Shown here: piece by piece, positions 32,495-39,868 of the stretch
Position numbering within the stretch: position 1 is the first letter of the stretch
Layout: each line of letters starts with the position of its first letter
DNA from: Methylosinus sp. Ce-a6
GTDB lineage: Bacteria > Pseudomonadota > Alphaproteobacteria > Rhizobiales > Beijerinckiaceae
Length of the DNA stretch: 47,618 nt
Reading direction: 5' to 3'
Assembly: GCF_009811655.1 (NCBI RefSeq)
Contig: NZ_BGJX01000027.1
Span: 1 to 47,618 of the forward strand
Position numbers and translations under genes: made by a program
Notes under the pieces: model-generated
What the model saw: the letters and a program-made list of their open reading frames with translations, nothing else
Database searches by the model: none
Told to the model about the DNA's origin: nothing

Positions 32495-32988
32495 AGTCTG
32501 CGCATCCTGCCATTGGCCGCTTCGAAGGCGCCTTCGCGCAGCTCGCAATAGAGCAGGCGCTCGGGATCGACCGGGCCCGGCATCACGATCTTGCCGCGCG
32601 GCGTGCGGGCGAAGCCGAGCCTCGCGTAATAGTCGAGATCGCCGACGAGCAGCACGAGCCCATGGCCGGCCGCCCGAGCGGCGTCGAGCGACTTCTTCAC
32701 CAGAGCCTCGCCGAGGCCCTGCGAACGGAAGGCCGGCTCGACCGTCAGCGGGCCGAGCAGCAGAGCCGGGGTCTCGCCGATGAGGATGGGCGTCATCCGA
32801 TTGGCGCCGACGAGCAGCGTGCCGACATGGGCGACGAAGGAGAGCGAGAAATCGGGCTCGACGCCCTCGCGCAGCCGATAGGCCGTGCGCGCATAGCGTC
32901 CCGGACCGAACGCCCGCTCCTCGAGCTTTTCGATTTGGGGCGCGTCGGCCGGCGTCTGCGGCGAGAAGCGAATGACGAGATCGATCAT
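32491..32988 (-). CDS. GNAT N-acetyltransferase upstream of zapE
   Basis: A 165-residue YhbS-like acetyltransferase: IRFSPQTPADAPQIEKLEERAFG at the start, LGPLTVEPAFRSQGLGEALVKK for acetyl-CoA binding, and GDLDYYARLGFARTPRG near the end. The ATG at 32988 starts the family homology; a start at 33021 would add 11 residues. It is paralogous to the enzyme at 19038-19535. The last 4 nt form the GTGA overlap with zapE, so the two are one operon. Confidence 0.88.
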   Translation of the reverse strand: MIDLVIRFSPQTPADAPQIEKLEERAFGPGRYARTAYRLREGVEPDFSLSFVAHVGTLLVGANRMTPILIGETPALLLGPLTVEPAFRSQGLGEALVKKSLDAARAAGHGLVLLVGDLDYYARLGFARTPRGKIVMPGPVDPERLLYCELREGAFEAANGRMRRL

Positions 32989-33040
32989 GGCTGCGCATAA
33001 CATGGCGGATGGCAAGGACAAAGCATCGCCCCGATCGATC

Positions 33041-33089
33041 CTCGAGCTCGACGCCGAACCGGGGTCCGCTTCGGCTGGAAACGCTCGAG
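33041..33089. repeat. Diverged palindromic repeat, copy E
   Basis: A degenerate member of the TAGAGCGTTTCC family in reverse orientation. The inner GCCGAA/TTCGGC pairing is kept, but the outer arm on one side has changed to CTCGAG, matched by another CTCGAG at the far end. It lies in the region between two divergent acetyltransferase genes. Confidence 0.6.
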
Positions 33090-33146
33090 ACGCCGAAACG
33101 ACGGAATCGAGGGCCGCGCCGGCCCGAGTCTTGCTCGCGCGTCGGC

Positions 33147-33710
33147 ATGAGCGCGATCGAGATCAGACCCGCGACGCCCGAGGACGCCGAGACGATCGCC
33201 GCCCTCCACGTCGCTTGCTGGGCGGAGACCTATTCGGCTCTGGTCCCGGCCAAGGTCCTCGCCGACTTCACTCTGGAGGCGCGCCTCGCGCAATGGCGCG
33301 AGACTTTGGGCGGAGCCGGGCCGCAACAGCCGCCGCCGAATGTGTTCCTGGCGCTGAACGGCGAGGGCGCGGCGGTCGGATTCTGCGCGAGCGGCGCGCA
33401 GCAGAGCGATATACTCGGCGAGCGGGGCTTCGCCGGCGAGTTTCAGGCGATCTATCTGCTGAAGGAGGCGCAACGCCTCGGCGGCGGCCGACGTTTTATG
33501 CGCGAGATGGCGCAGGCGCTGCGCGCGCGCGGAATCGAATGGGGGAGCCTGTGGGTGCTGCGGCATAATTTTTCGGCGCGGCGATTCTACGAGAAGCTCG
33601 GCGGCCGCAAGATCAGCGTCGAAGGCGCGTGGCGCGGCGTGCCGGAGGTCGCCTATGGTTGGCGCGATCTCGGCCTCCTCATCGATCCTCCGCCGGCCAA
33701 GCCCTGGTGA
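33147..33710 (+). CDS. GNAT N-acetyltransferase, first of a tandem pair
   Basis: A 187-residue acetyltransferase starting IEIRPATPEDAETIAALHVACW. It has FQAIYLLKEAQRLGGGRRFM as acetyl-CoA loop, WVLRHNFSARRFYEKLGG, and a GVPEVAYGW close to the end. The same pattern recurs in the next gene, with about 40 percent of positions alike by eye. The ATG at 33147 is preferred because upstream codons are encoded by the repeat at 33041. The stop overlaps the next GTG start. Confidence 0.88.
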   Translation: MSAIEIRPATPEDAETIAALHVACWAETYSALVPAKVLADFTLEARLAQWRETLGGAGPQQPPPNVFLALNGEGAAVGFCASGAQQSDILGERGFAGEFQAIYLLKEAQRLGGGRRFMREMAQALRARGIEWGSLWVLRHNFSARRFYEKLGGRKISVEGAWRGVPEVAYGWRDLGLLIDPPPAKPW

Positions 33711-34240
33711 GCGGTTTTCTCATACGCGCGGCGGCGGTCGCCGATGCGCAGACGATCGCCGCGCTCAATCTCGCCTGCTGGCGCGAGACTTATGCGGGCC
33801 TGCTGCCGGCGGAGACTTTCGCGAGCCTCGCGCTCGACGAGCGTGTCGACCATTGGCGCGGCGTTTTCGGCGCGGGAGCGGGCCGCGTCGCTCTGGCGCT
33901 CGATCCGGCGGGAGAGGCCGTCGGCTTCTCGCATTGGCGCGAGCATGAGCTCATCCTCGGCGGCCGGCTCGGCCGCGGCGGCGAGATTTGCGCGATCTAT
34001 CTTCGCCGCGCCGCGCAGGGGCAGGGGCTCGGCCGTCGCCTCGCGCGGCGGGCGGCCGAGGAGATGCGGGCGAGCGGCCTGAAATGGGCGAGCCTCCTCG
34101 TGCTGCGCGACAATCTCCCGGCGCGACGCTTTTATGAGGCGATGGACGGCCGGCGCTTTGGCCGCGAGCTATTCTGGCGCGGCGTTCCGCAGGTGGCCTA
34201 TGGCTGGCGGGATGTCGACCGGCTCGCCGCTCACCAATAG
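33707..34240 (+). CDS. GNAT N-acetyltransferase, second of a tandem pair
   Basis: A 177-residue paralogue of the preceding protein. It reads IRAAAVADAQTIAALNLACW, AIYLRRAAQGQGLGRRLARR (Q-x-x-G-x-G), LLVLRDNLPARRFYEAMDGRRFG and GVPQVAYGW. The GTG start overlaps the previous stop (GTGA), so both are translated together. Its acetyl-CoA loop is closer to the consensus than that of its partner. The 3' end overlaps the convergent Nudix gene by 10 nt. The substrate is unknown. Confidence 0.88.
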   Translation: MSGFLIRAAAVADAQTIAALNLACWRETYAGLLPAETFASLALDERVDHWRGVFGAGAGRVALALDPAGEAVGFSHWREHELILGGRLGRGGEICAIYLRRAAQGQGLGRRLARRAAEEMRASGLKWASLLVLRDNLPARRFYEAMDGRRFGRELFWRGVPQVAYGWRDVDRLAAHQ

Positions 34241-34704
34241 GGCGAGACGGGCGCGCCCCCGATGACTTCCGCTATGCGGGCGCGGGTCGCCGTGGTCGCG
34301 CTCTCGGGAAGCGCGTCGATCGGAAAGAAACCCGCCTCGGCGATCTCGCGGTCGGGCGCGCGCGGCGCGCTCTGGCGAAAGGCGCGCGCGACGAAGAGCG
34401 CGACATGATCGCGCTTCGATATGCGGCGATTGAGATAGATCCCGCGCAGCTCCGCCGGCGCTTCGAGCTCGATATTGCCTTCCTCGGCGAGCTCGCGTCC
34501 GAGCGCCTGCTCCAGCGTCTCGCCCGGCTCGACGCCGCCGCCCGGCAGATAGAAGCCCGAGATATAGGTGTGGCGCACCAGGAGCACGCGATTGTCGGCG
34601 TCGACGACGAGGCCGCGCACGCCGAGCGTCATCGGCCGCAACGCCATGGCGCCGAGCACCACGAGGCGCGTCGTCAGCAGCGTCCGCCAGCCGGCCTCGC
34701 TCAT
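34231..34704 (-). CDS. Nudix hydrolase
   Basis: A 157-residue pyrophosphatase of the Nudix family. The Nudix box spans residues 55-78, GGGVEPGETLEQALGRELAEE, and then reads GNI where the consensus has x-G-U, a small deviation that leaves the metal-binding glutamates intact. The N-terminal helix with LLTTRLVVLGAMALRPMTLGV is longer than in minimal members and is typical of a Hyphomicrobiales subgroup. The substrate cannot be told. It overlaps the convergent acetyltransferase gene by 10 nt and is divergent from mbfA. Confidence 0.88.
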   Translation of the reverse strand: MSEAGWRTLLTTRLVVLGAMALRPMTLGVRGLVVDADNRVLLVRHTYISGFYLPGGGVEPGETLEQALGRELAEEGNIELEAPAELRGIYLNRRISKRDHVALFVARAFRQSAPRAPDREIAEAGFFPIDALPESATTATRARIAEVIGGAPVSPYW

Positions 34705-34855
34705 CGCGACGCCCGCGTGGGAGCGGCCGCCGATTCAAATCTCTGGCGTTCCATGTCCCGACACTCTAGAACCGCTCCAAATCGCCGCCGGCGCGACTTA
34801 CGGGCGTCTCGAGATTACTAGCGCCGCTGTTCCGCCGAGCGCAAGGAGCGCCAGA

Positions 34856-35827
34856 TTGAAATCCTTTTCCGAGCTCTCGGAACGCGAGATTCTCGCCGTC
34901 GCCATCGCCTCCGAGGAAGAGGACGGCCGCATCTATCTGAGCTTCGCGGAAGATCTTTCCGATCGCTATCCCTCTTCGGCCAGGGTTTTCGAGGAAATGG
35001 CCGAGCAGGAGGCCGCCCATCGCCACGCCCTGCTCAACCTCTACCAGAAGCGCTTCGGAGCCCATCTGCCGCCGATCCGGCGCGAGGATGTGAAAGGCTT
35101 TCTGCGTCGCCGCCCGATCTGGCTCACGCGCAATCTCTCGCTCGAGACGATCCGTAAGGAAGCGGAGGTGATGGAATATGAGAGCGCGCGCTTCTATCAG
35201 CGGGCGGCCGAGCGGGCGACCGACGTCGGCGTGCGCAAGCTCCTCGGCGATCTCGCCGCCGCCGAGCAGGGCCACGAGACATTGGCCGTGCGCCTCGGCG
35301 CGCAGATTTTGACGCCCGGCGCGAAAACGGCCGAGGACATCGCCCATCGGCGGTTCTTCATCCTGCAATATGTGCAGCCGGGCCTCGCCGGCCTGATGGA
35401 CGGCTCCGTCTCGACTCTGGCGCCGCTCTTCGCCGCCGCCTTCGCCACGCACAATAATTGGGAGACGTTTCTCGTCGGCCTCGCCGCCTCGATCGGCGCC
35501 GGGATCAGCATGGGCTTCGCCGAAGCGCTCTCGGACGATGGCTCGCTCACCGGCCGCGGCTCGCCGATCCTGCGCGGCGGCGTCTGCGGGCTGATGACGA
35601 CGCTCGGCGGCCTCGGCCATACGCTTCCCTATCTCGTGCCGGAAGCGGTCCCCAACGCCTTCAATATCGCGACGACGGTCGCCGGCGCCGTCGTCTTCGT
35701 GGAGCTCTGGGCGATCGCCTTCATCCGCGCGCGATATATGGATACGCCTTTCCTCCAGGCCGTGTTCCAGATCGTGCTCGGCGGCGCGATCGTGCTCGCG
35801 GCTGGCGTTCTCATCGGCGGAGCCTGA
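34856..35827 (+). CDS. mbfA: Membrane-bound ferritin MbfA (ferritin-like plus VIT1)
   Basis: A 323-residue protein joining an N-terminal ferritin-like di-iron domain to a C-terminal VIT1/CCC1 membrane domain. The first half has SEEEDGRIYLSFAE, EMAEQEAAHRHAL and AAAEQGHETLAVRL as iron ligands; the second half (about 175-323) has the GLMDGSVSTLAPLFAAAF start of VIT1 and three or four helices. In Bradyrhizobium and Agrobacterium MbfA exports iron and protects against peroxide, under Irr control. The TTG start is fixed by AAGGAG (34843-34848) 7 nt upstream. Eight nt separate it from the phosphoesterase. Confidence 0.93.
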   Translation: MKSFSELSEREILAVAIASEEEDGRIYLSFAEDLSDRYPSSARVFEEMAEQEAAHRHALLNLYQKRFGAHLPPIRREDVKGFLRRRPIWLTRNLSLETIRKEAEVMEYESARFYQRAAERATDVGVRKLLGDLAAAEQGHETLAVRLGAQILTPGAKTAEDIAHRRFFILQYVQPGLAGLMDGSVSTLAPLFAAAFATHNNWETFLVGLAASIGAGISMGFAEALSDDGSLTGRGSPILRGGVCGLMTTLGGLGHTLPYLVPEAVPNAFNIATTVAGAVVFVELWAIAFIRARYMDTPFLQAVFQIVLGGAIVLAAGVLIGGA

Positions 35828-35835
35828 GGATTCGC

Positions 35836-36717
35836 ATGGGATTTCTGCTCGCCCATCTCTCCGACGCCCATATCGGGCCGATCCCGCGGCCGACGCTGCG
35901 CGAGCTCGCCGGCAAGCGCCTGACCGGCTACGCCAACTGGCTGCACAAGCGCGCGCAGGCGCATGACATGGGCCTGCTCGGCCGCATCGTCGAGGACATA
36001 GCGGCGCAAAAGCCCGACCATGTCGTCATGACCGGCGACATCGTCAATATCGGCCTCGACGCCGAGATCGAGGCGGCGCGCCGCTGGCTCGCGAGCCTAG
36101 GCCGTCCAGAGGATGTGAGCTTCACCCCCGGCAATCACGACGCCTATGTGCCGGCGGCCGTCCCGCGCGTCGCCGACACTTTCGCGCCCTGGACGACTTC
36201 GGAGGAGGGCGAGGGCTTTCCCTATCTCAGGCGCCGCGGCGGCGTCGCGCTCATCGGGCTCGATTCGGCCGTTCCCACAGCGCCTTTCATCGCCACGGGG
36301 CGGCTCGGCGCGGCGCAGCGCGAGAAGCTCGCGGCGCTCCTCGACAAGACGAGGGCCGAGGGGCTCGTCCGCGTCGTGCTGCTGCATCATCCGCCGTACC
36401 GCGGCGGCGCGAGGCCGCTGCGCGGCCTCGACGACGCCGCCGAACTCGAGGCGATCATCGCCCGCCATGGCGCGGAGCTCGTGCTGCACGGCCATAATCA
36501 CAAGATCAGCGTCCACCGTCTGCCGGGGCTCCACGGTCCGGCGCCCGTGGTCGGCGCGGCCTCGGCCTCGGCGCGCTCCGGCACCCAAACGCATCGCGCG
36601 GCCTATAATCTCTACTCGATCGAGCGAAGCGGGGAGGCCGTGACGATCTCCGCCCGCGCGCGTGGACTTGTCGAGGGCGGCGAGTCGATCGGCGACATCG
36701 GGACGCTTGCGCTCTGA
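35836..36717 (+). CDS. Calcineurin-type metallophosphoesterase
   Basis: A 293-residue phosphoesterase with all five metal-site motifs: HLSDAHIG, MTGDIVN, TPGNHDAY, LLHHPP and LHGHNHK. It resembles cyclic-nucleotide phosphodiesterase CpdA-type enzymes and DNA repair exonuclease-like proteins; the substrate is not evident. No signal peptide. Its start lies 8 nt after mbfA, so it probably belongs to that transcript. It converges on the reductase gene, 5 nt away. Confidence 0.87.
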   Translation: MGFLLAHLSDAHIGPIPRPTLRELAGKRLTGYANWLHKRAQAHDMGLLGRIVEDIAAQKPDHVVMTGDIVNIGLDAEIEAARRWLASLGRPEDVSFTPGNHDAYVPAAVPRVADTFAPWTTSEEGEGFPYLRRRGGVALIGLDSAVPTAPFIATGRLGAAQREKLAALLDKTRAEGLVRVVLLHHPPYRGGARPLRGLDDAAELEAIIARHGAELVLHGHNHKISVHRLPGLHGPAPVVGAASASARSGTQTHRAAYNLYSIERSGEAVTISARARGLVEGGESIGDIGTLAL

Positions 36718-36722
36718 CCCCG

Positions 36723-37679
36723 TCAGGAGGCGGGCAGGAAGACGTCCGCGCGGAGCCTCGCCAATTGGGCGCCGCGCAGAAACAGGGCCCGTTTCACGCG
36801 ATTGACCAGATCACCGCCGCCGCAAAGAAAATAGGAGGCGGCGTCCGGCTGCGGCTCGCCCTCGAGCACCGCCTTTTCGACGTCGCCATCGGCGGCGCCG
36901 AGAGAGCCGAGAACGCAAGGGATATAGGAAAAGCGCTCGCGCTCGCGGGCGAGCGCGGCGAGTTCCTCGGACAGATAGAGGCCGGAACGCTCGCGGGCGC
37001 CGTGATAGAGGCGGATGGGCCCGCGATGGCCGCGCGACAAAGCGTCTCTCAGAATGCCCCAGAGGGGCGCCAGCCCTGTGCCGGCTCCGACGAGAACGAG
37101 GGGCCGGTCGCGGTCGGCCTCGTCATAGTAGCAGGCTCCGAACGGCCCGCGGACCGCGAGCCGGTCGCCGACGGACAAGCGTTCGGCGATGAATCCACCC
37201 ATGCGGCCGTTGGGCAAGAGGCGGACATGCAATTCCAGAAACGCCTCCGCTTCCGGAAGGCTGGCGATCGAATAGCTGCGGACGCAGCCGTCCGGCGTTT
37301 CGAGAGAGAGAAACTGCCCCGGCCGATAGGCGAATGGAGCGCAGGGCTCCAAACGCAGGCGAACGACCGTCGGCGCCAGACGGTCGATCGCGCAGACGCC
37401 GACCTCGGTCGCCTCGAGCGACGGGCCGGCGCGAAGGACTTTCAGCGGCCCTTTCGGCACGCAGACGCAGGGAAGGAAATAGCCTTGCTCCTTCTGCGCT
37501 TTCGACAAGCCTCGCTGCGCCTCCGCCGGTATCTCTCCCTCCGCCCGGCTGAGGCAGGTCTGGCAGATTCCGGCCCGGCAGGAGTGCGGCGCGTCCACGC
37601 CTGCGGCCAGCAGCGCGGACAGCACGTCCTGGTTCGGGGCGATCGGAACGGGCCGATCGTCGAAAGTGAGCGAGGCCAT
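36723..37679 (-). CDS. [2Fe-2S] ferredoxin/FAD/NAD(P)H reductase
   Basis: A 318-residue oxidoreductase of the phenol-hydroxylase/BenC type. The N-terminal plant-type ferredoxin domain binds [2Fe-2S] through C34, C39, C42 and C71. The FAD domain has FLSLETPDGCVRSYSIASLP (R-x-Y-S), and the NAD(P)H domain has VGAGTGLAPLWGILRDAL and FLCGGGDLV. It passes electrons from NAD(P)H to a partner. No oxygenase is nearby; the gene starts 12 nt after the truncated-haemoglobin stop, on the same strand, with AGGGG as ribosome site. Reduction of that haemoglobin is the natural inference. Confidence 0.9.
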   Translation of the reverse strand: MASLTFDDRPVPIAPNQDVLSALLAAGVDAPHSCRAGICQTCLSRAEGEIPAEAQRGLSKAQKEQGYFLPCVCVPKGPLKVLRAGPSLEATEVGVCAIDRLAPTVVRLRLEPCAPFAYRPGQFLSLETPDGCVRSYSIASLPEAEAFLELHVRLLPNGRMGGFIAERLSVGDRLAVRGPFGACYYDEADRDRPLVLVGAGTGLAPLWGILRDALSRGHRGPIRLYHGARERSGLYLSEELAALARERERFSYIPCVLGSLGAADGDVEKAVLEGEPQPDAASYFLCGGGDLVNRVKRALFLRGAQLARLRADVFLPAS

Positions 37680-37691
37680 GCGTCGTCCCCT

Positions 37692-38057
37692 TCAGCGATC
37701 GAGGACGTCGTCGCGCGTGGAATTGGCGAGCGCCGCGACTTCGGCGATGTCCTCGTCGCGGACGCCGAGCTCCTTCAGCGTGGCGCCGAGGAGCTCGATG
37801 ACGGCGTCGACATGCACGTCGCCGAGGCCGCGCGCGACGAGACGCCTGTGGCCTTCGCGCATGTCCTTGCCGGTATAGGCGTTCGGACCGCCGAACACCA
37901 TTGTGAGAAAGGCCTTCTGCTTGGCGGCCTGCTTCTCCATATCGACCGAGTCGAAAAAGCCGTTGATGCGGTCGTCGGCCAGGACCTTGCGGTAGAATAT
38001 GTCGACGGCGGCGTCGACGGCGGGAGCGCCGCCGAGGCGTTCATAGAGGGTGGACAT
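37692..38057 (-). CDS. glbN: Truncated haemoglobin, group I
   Basis: A 121-residue 2-on-2 globin. It opens with LYERLGGAPAVDAAVDIFYRK, where the tyrosine of FYRK is the B10 position, and continues with KQKAFLTMVFGGPNAYTGKDM. The proximal histidine is in MREGHRRL, followed by VHVDAVIELLGATL. Group I members of this kind can oxidise nitric oxide to nitrate when re-reduced. AAGGAGAGG stands 4 nt before the ATG, and a 29-bp palindrome lies directly upstream. It is co-transcribed with the reductase and divergent from an NsrR-like regulator. Confidence 0.95.
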   Translation of the reverse strand: MSTLYERLGGAPAVDAAVDIFYRKVLADDRINGFFDSVDMEKQAAKQKAFLTMVFGGPNAYTGKDMREGHRRLVARGLGDVHVDAVIELLGATLKELGVRDEDIAEVAALANSTRDDVLDR

Positions 38058-38068
38058 TTGCCTCTCCT

Positions 38069-38097
38069 TAAAACAGGTATTTACGATACCTGTTTTA
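38069..38097. promoter_or_regulatory. Palindromic operator between glbN and nsrR-like gene
   Basis: Two perfect 12-nt arms, TAAAACAGGTAT and ATACCTGTTTTA, are separated by TTACG. NsrR boxes have two arms of 11 nt with a 1-nt spacer; this site has the same size class but a wider spacer. It ends 12 nt before the glbN start codon and so could block transcription by occlusion. Confidence 0.75.
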
Positions 38098-38133
38098 GGC
38101 GAAAGCTGCGGAGGAGGCAAGGGAGAGACTGTG

Positions 38134-38619
38134 ATGCGGTTGACGCTGCATAGCGACCTCGGCTTCAGGACGCTGATTTTCCTCGCTGTCGCAGGCGAGA
38201 GCGGCGGCTCCATTCCGCAGATCGCGAAGGCCTATGGAGTCTCGCAGAACCACTTGAAGAAGGTGGTGAATCATCTCGCGCATGCGGGTTGGGTCGAAGC
38301 CGCGCGCGGACGCGGCGGCGGTCTGCGGCTGTGTGTCGCGCCCGCGCAGATCTCGATCGGCGCGGTCATGCGCGAGATGGAGAGCGATTTCGCGCTCGTC
38401 GATTGCCTGGGCGTCGAGCCGGAGCGCTGTCTGATCGCCGGCAATTGCGGGCTGCAGCGCATCTTCGGAGAGGCGCTCCGCGCATGGTTTCAGACGTTGG
38501 ATCGCTACTCGCTGGCGGATGCGGTCGACAGACCCGGCGTCCTCCGCGATCTGCTCGGATCGGCTGTCGCCGCGCCGGCTGCGCGCGCCGCGAAAAGTTC
38601 GGCTCACGAAAAAAAATGA
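38134..38619 (+). CDS. nsrR: NsrR-like Rrf2 family nitric-oxide regulator
   Basis: A 161-residue Rrf2 repressor. The start MRLTLHSDLGFRTLIFLAV is nearly that of NsrR, including the conserved Asp8. A winged helix follows (IAKAYGVSQNHLKKVVNHLAHAGWVEAARGRGGGLRL). The cluster ligands are C91, C99 and C105 (C-x7-C-x5-C), as in NsrR proteins that hold an NO-sensitive Fe-S cluster. The ATG at 38134 has GGGAGA upstream; a GTG one codon earlier is possible. It should repress the divergent haemoglobin-reductase operon until nitric oxide destroys its cluster. Confidence 0.9.
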   Translation: MRLTLHSDLGFRTLIFLAVAGESGGSIPQIAKAYGVSQNHLKKVVNHLAHAGWVEAARGRGGGLRLCVAPAQISIGAVMREMESDFALVDCLGVEPERCLIAGNCGLQRIFGEALRAWFQTLDRYSLADAVDRPGVLRDLLGSAVAAPAARAAKSSAHEKK

Positions 38620-38644
38620 CGCCGAACGCTGCGCGCCGCGCGCG

Positions 38645-39400
38645 TCAGCGGACCCAATCGCGCCCGAGAAGATCGGCGGCGAGCAGCCAGAGCAGAAAGA
38701 AGAACGCCGCCGCGCCGGCTCCCTGCGCCAGGAACAAAATAGCCCGATAGAGCTTCTCGCCGAGGCCGCCAGGACGAGGCAGAGCCGGGAGGCTCGCCGA
38801 GGAAGCCGCAATTCGCTTCTTCTTCGCCGCCTCCCCGGCAAAGGCGCGGGCGCCGCCCTGGCCGGCGAAATCGAAAGCGAGCGCCTTCTCGCGCTCGATC
38901 AGCCGATGGGCGATATATTCGGTGATCGCGTCGACGACGGTCGCGACATTCTCGCTCTCGCCGATGGTGATGCGGCCATGGCGCGTGTCCTGCAAGAAAC
39001 GATAGGTGCGGCGGTCGCGCCCCATTTCGACGAAGCCGACGTGATCGATGAAGAGCCGCGGCCGGTCGCCATGCGAGACGCCGACGTCGAAGAGATCGCA
39101 ATCCTTCGGCGCCTGGGCGAGGACGGGGTCCAAATGGTCGCGCAATATTTCGAGCCGAGCGATTTCCGCGTCGCGGAGATCGGCGAGAACGCCGGAGCGC
39201 TCGGCGTTGGCGAGCCGCGCCCGCCGCATCGCCCCGGTCAGATTGGCGACGCGCGTCTCCTTGGTCTCGGCGAGGGCGCGCTGGCCGGAGCCGATCCGCT
39301 CTCTCGCCGCGCGCCTGTCGGCGACGAGCGCCGTGGGGGCAGGCGCGTCGCCCGTCGTCGCCGGTTGGCTGTCCCTCTTGGACTCGTCCATGTCACTCAT
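38645..39400 (-). CDS. Unknown protein with coiled coil and C-terminal membrane helix
   Basis: An unrecognised 251-residue protein. The charged N-terminus (about 20-80) is a likely coiled coil with AETKETRVANLTGAMRRARL and repeated L/A positions. The middle (about 85-170) reads FDVGVSHGDRPRLFIDHVGFVEMGRDRRTYRFLQDTRHG, a compact alpha/beta pattern, then VVDAITEYIAHRLIEREKAL. After a GEAAKKKR linker one membrane helix ends the chain (about 222-245). It is probably a cytoplasmic protein anchored by its tail. The start is uncertain among ATGs at 39418, 39400 and 39391; none has a strong ribosome site. It converges on the nsrR-like gene. Confidence 0.7.
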   Translation of the reverse strand: MSDMDESKRDSQPATTGDAPAPTALVADRRAARERIGSGQRALAETKETRVANLTGAMRRARLANAERSGVLADLRDAEIARLEILRDHLDPVLAQAPKDCDLFDVGVSHGDRPRLFIDHVGFVEMGRDRRTYRFLQDTRHGRITIGESENVATVVDAITEYIAHRLIEREKALAFDFAGQGGARAFAGEAAKKKRIAASSASLPALPRPGGLGEKLYRAILFLAQGAGAAAFFFLLWLLAADLLGRDWVR

Positions 39401-39868
39401 TCGCACGAAAGACCGCATAGCGCATTTCATTATACCCCGTCGCAGCCGAGTTTCGACCAGAAAGCGCGCCGGTCGAAAGTCCGGCCGGCGCGCTCGCCTC
39501 CTGAATCGATCCATTATCGGCGGCGAGCTTTGCTCGTTGGATCGCAAAGGCGGGTAAAGCATGACCTTCGTTAGGAAGGCGCCAATGAGATATCGGGAAT
39601 AATACTGATAATTCGAGACGAATAGTCGAAGACTGCAATTTTGTTCTATCGGCGATTTTTTGCATCTTGCCGCACAAAGCCCGAAGCGACCCCGACGACC
39701 CGTTCCGCTGACGTCGCTGCGTTTTCGCGGACGGCCGAGCTCGCGGAAGAGTCGACATTTGCGCCGCCTTCCGGCAAATCTCCGGCCGATGAGAGCGGGC
39801 GCCCGCAGATTCGCGCGCAGGAGGAGGCCGCCGCCCGCCGCGGGCCGCGCCGCAAGCTGGAGACCCAA
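39401..39868. other. Region between divergent genes, no gene called
   Basis: This 468-nt gap holds a TATAAT on the minus strand (39429-39434) that could be the -10 box of the unknown coiled-coil gene, and a small CCTTC-GTTA-GGAAGG hairpin near 39575. The stretch at 39585-39660 is much more AT-rich than its surroundings and probably contains the promoter of the GH94 gene, though no clear -35/-10 pair was found. The GH94 frame stays open back to a TTG at 39641, but those 76 codons have mixed composition and no ribosome site. Confidence 0.5.

Noticed and set aside
34765..34781. TCTAGAACCGCTCCAAA upstream of mbfA as an Irr (ICE) box
   Set aside because: MbfA is Irr-regulated in relatives, but only one half-site resembles the motif and the symmetry is poor; not enough to call.
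36723..37679. Soluble methane monooxygenase reductase (mmoC)
   Set aside because: The domain order is the same, but no mmo hydroxylase genes are present and the gene is linked to a haemoglobin.
39641..39868. N-terminal extension of the GH94 protein from a TTG
   Set aside because: No ribosome site, mixed codon composition and no recognisable sequence; the ATG at 39869 has a well-placed GGAGA.
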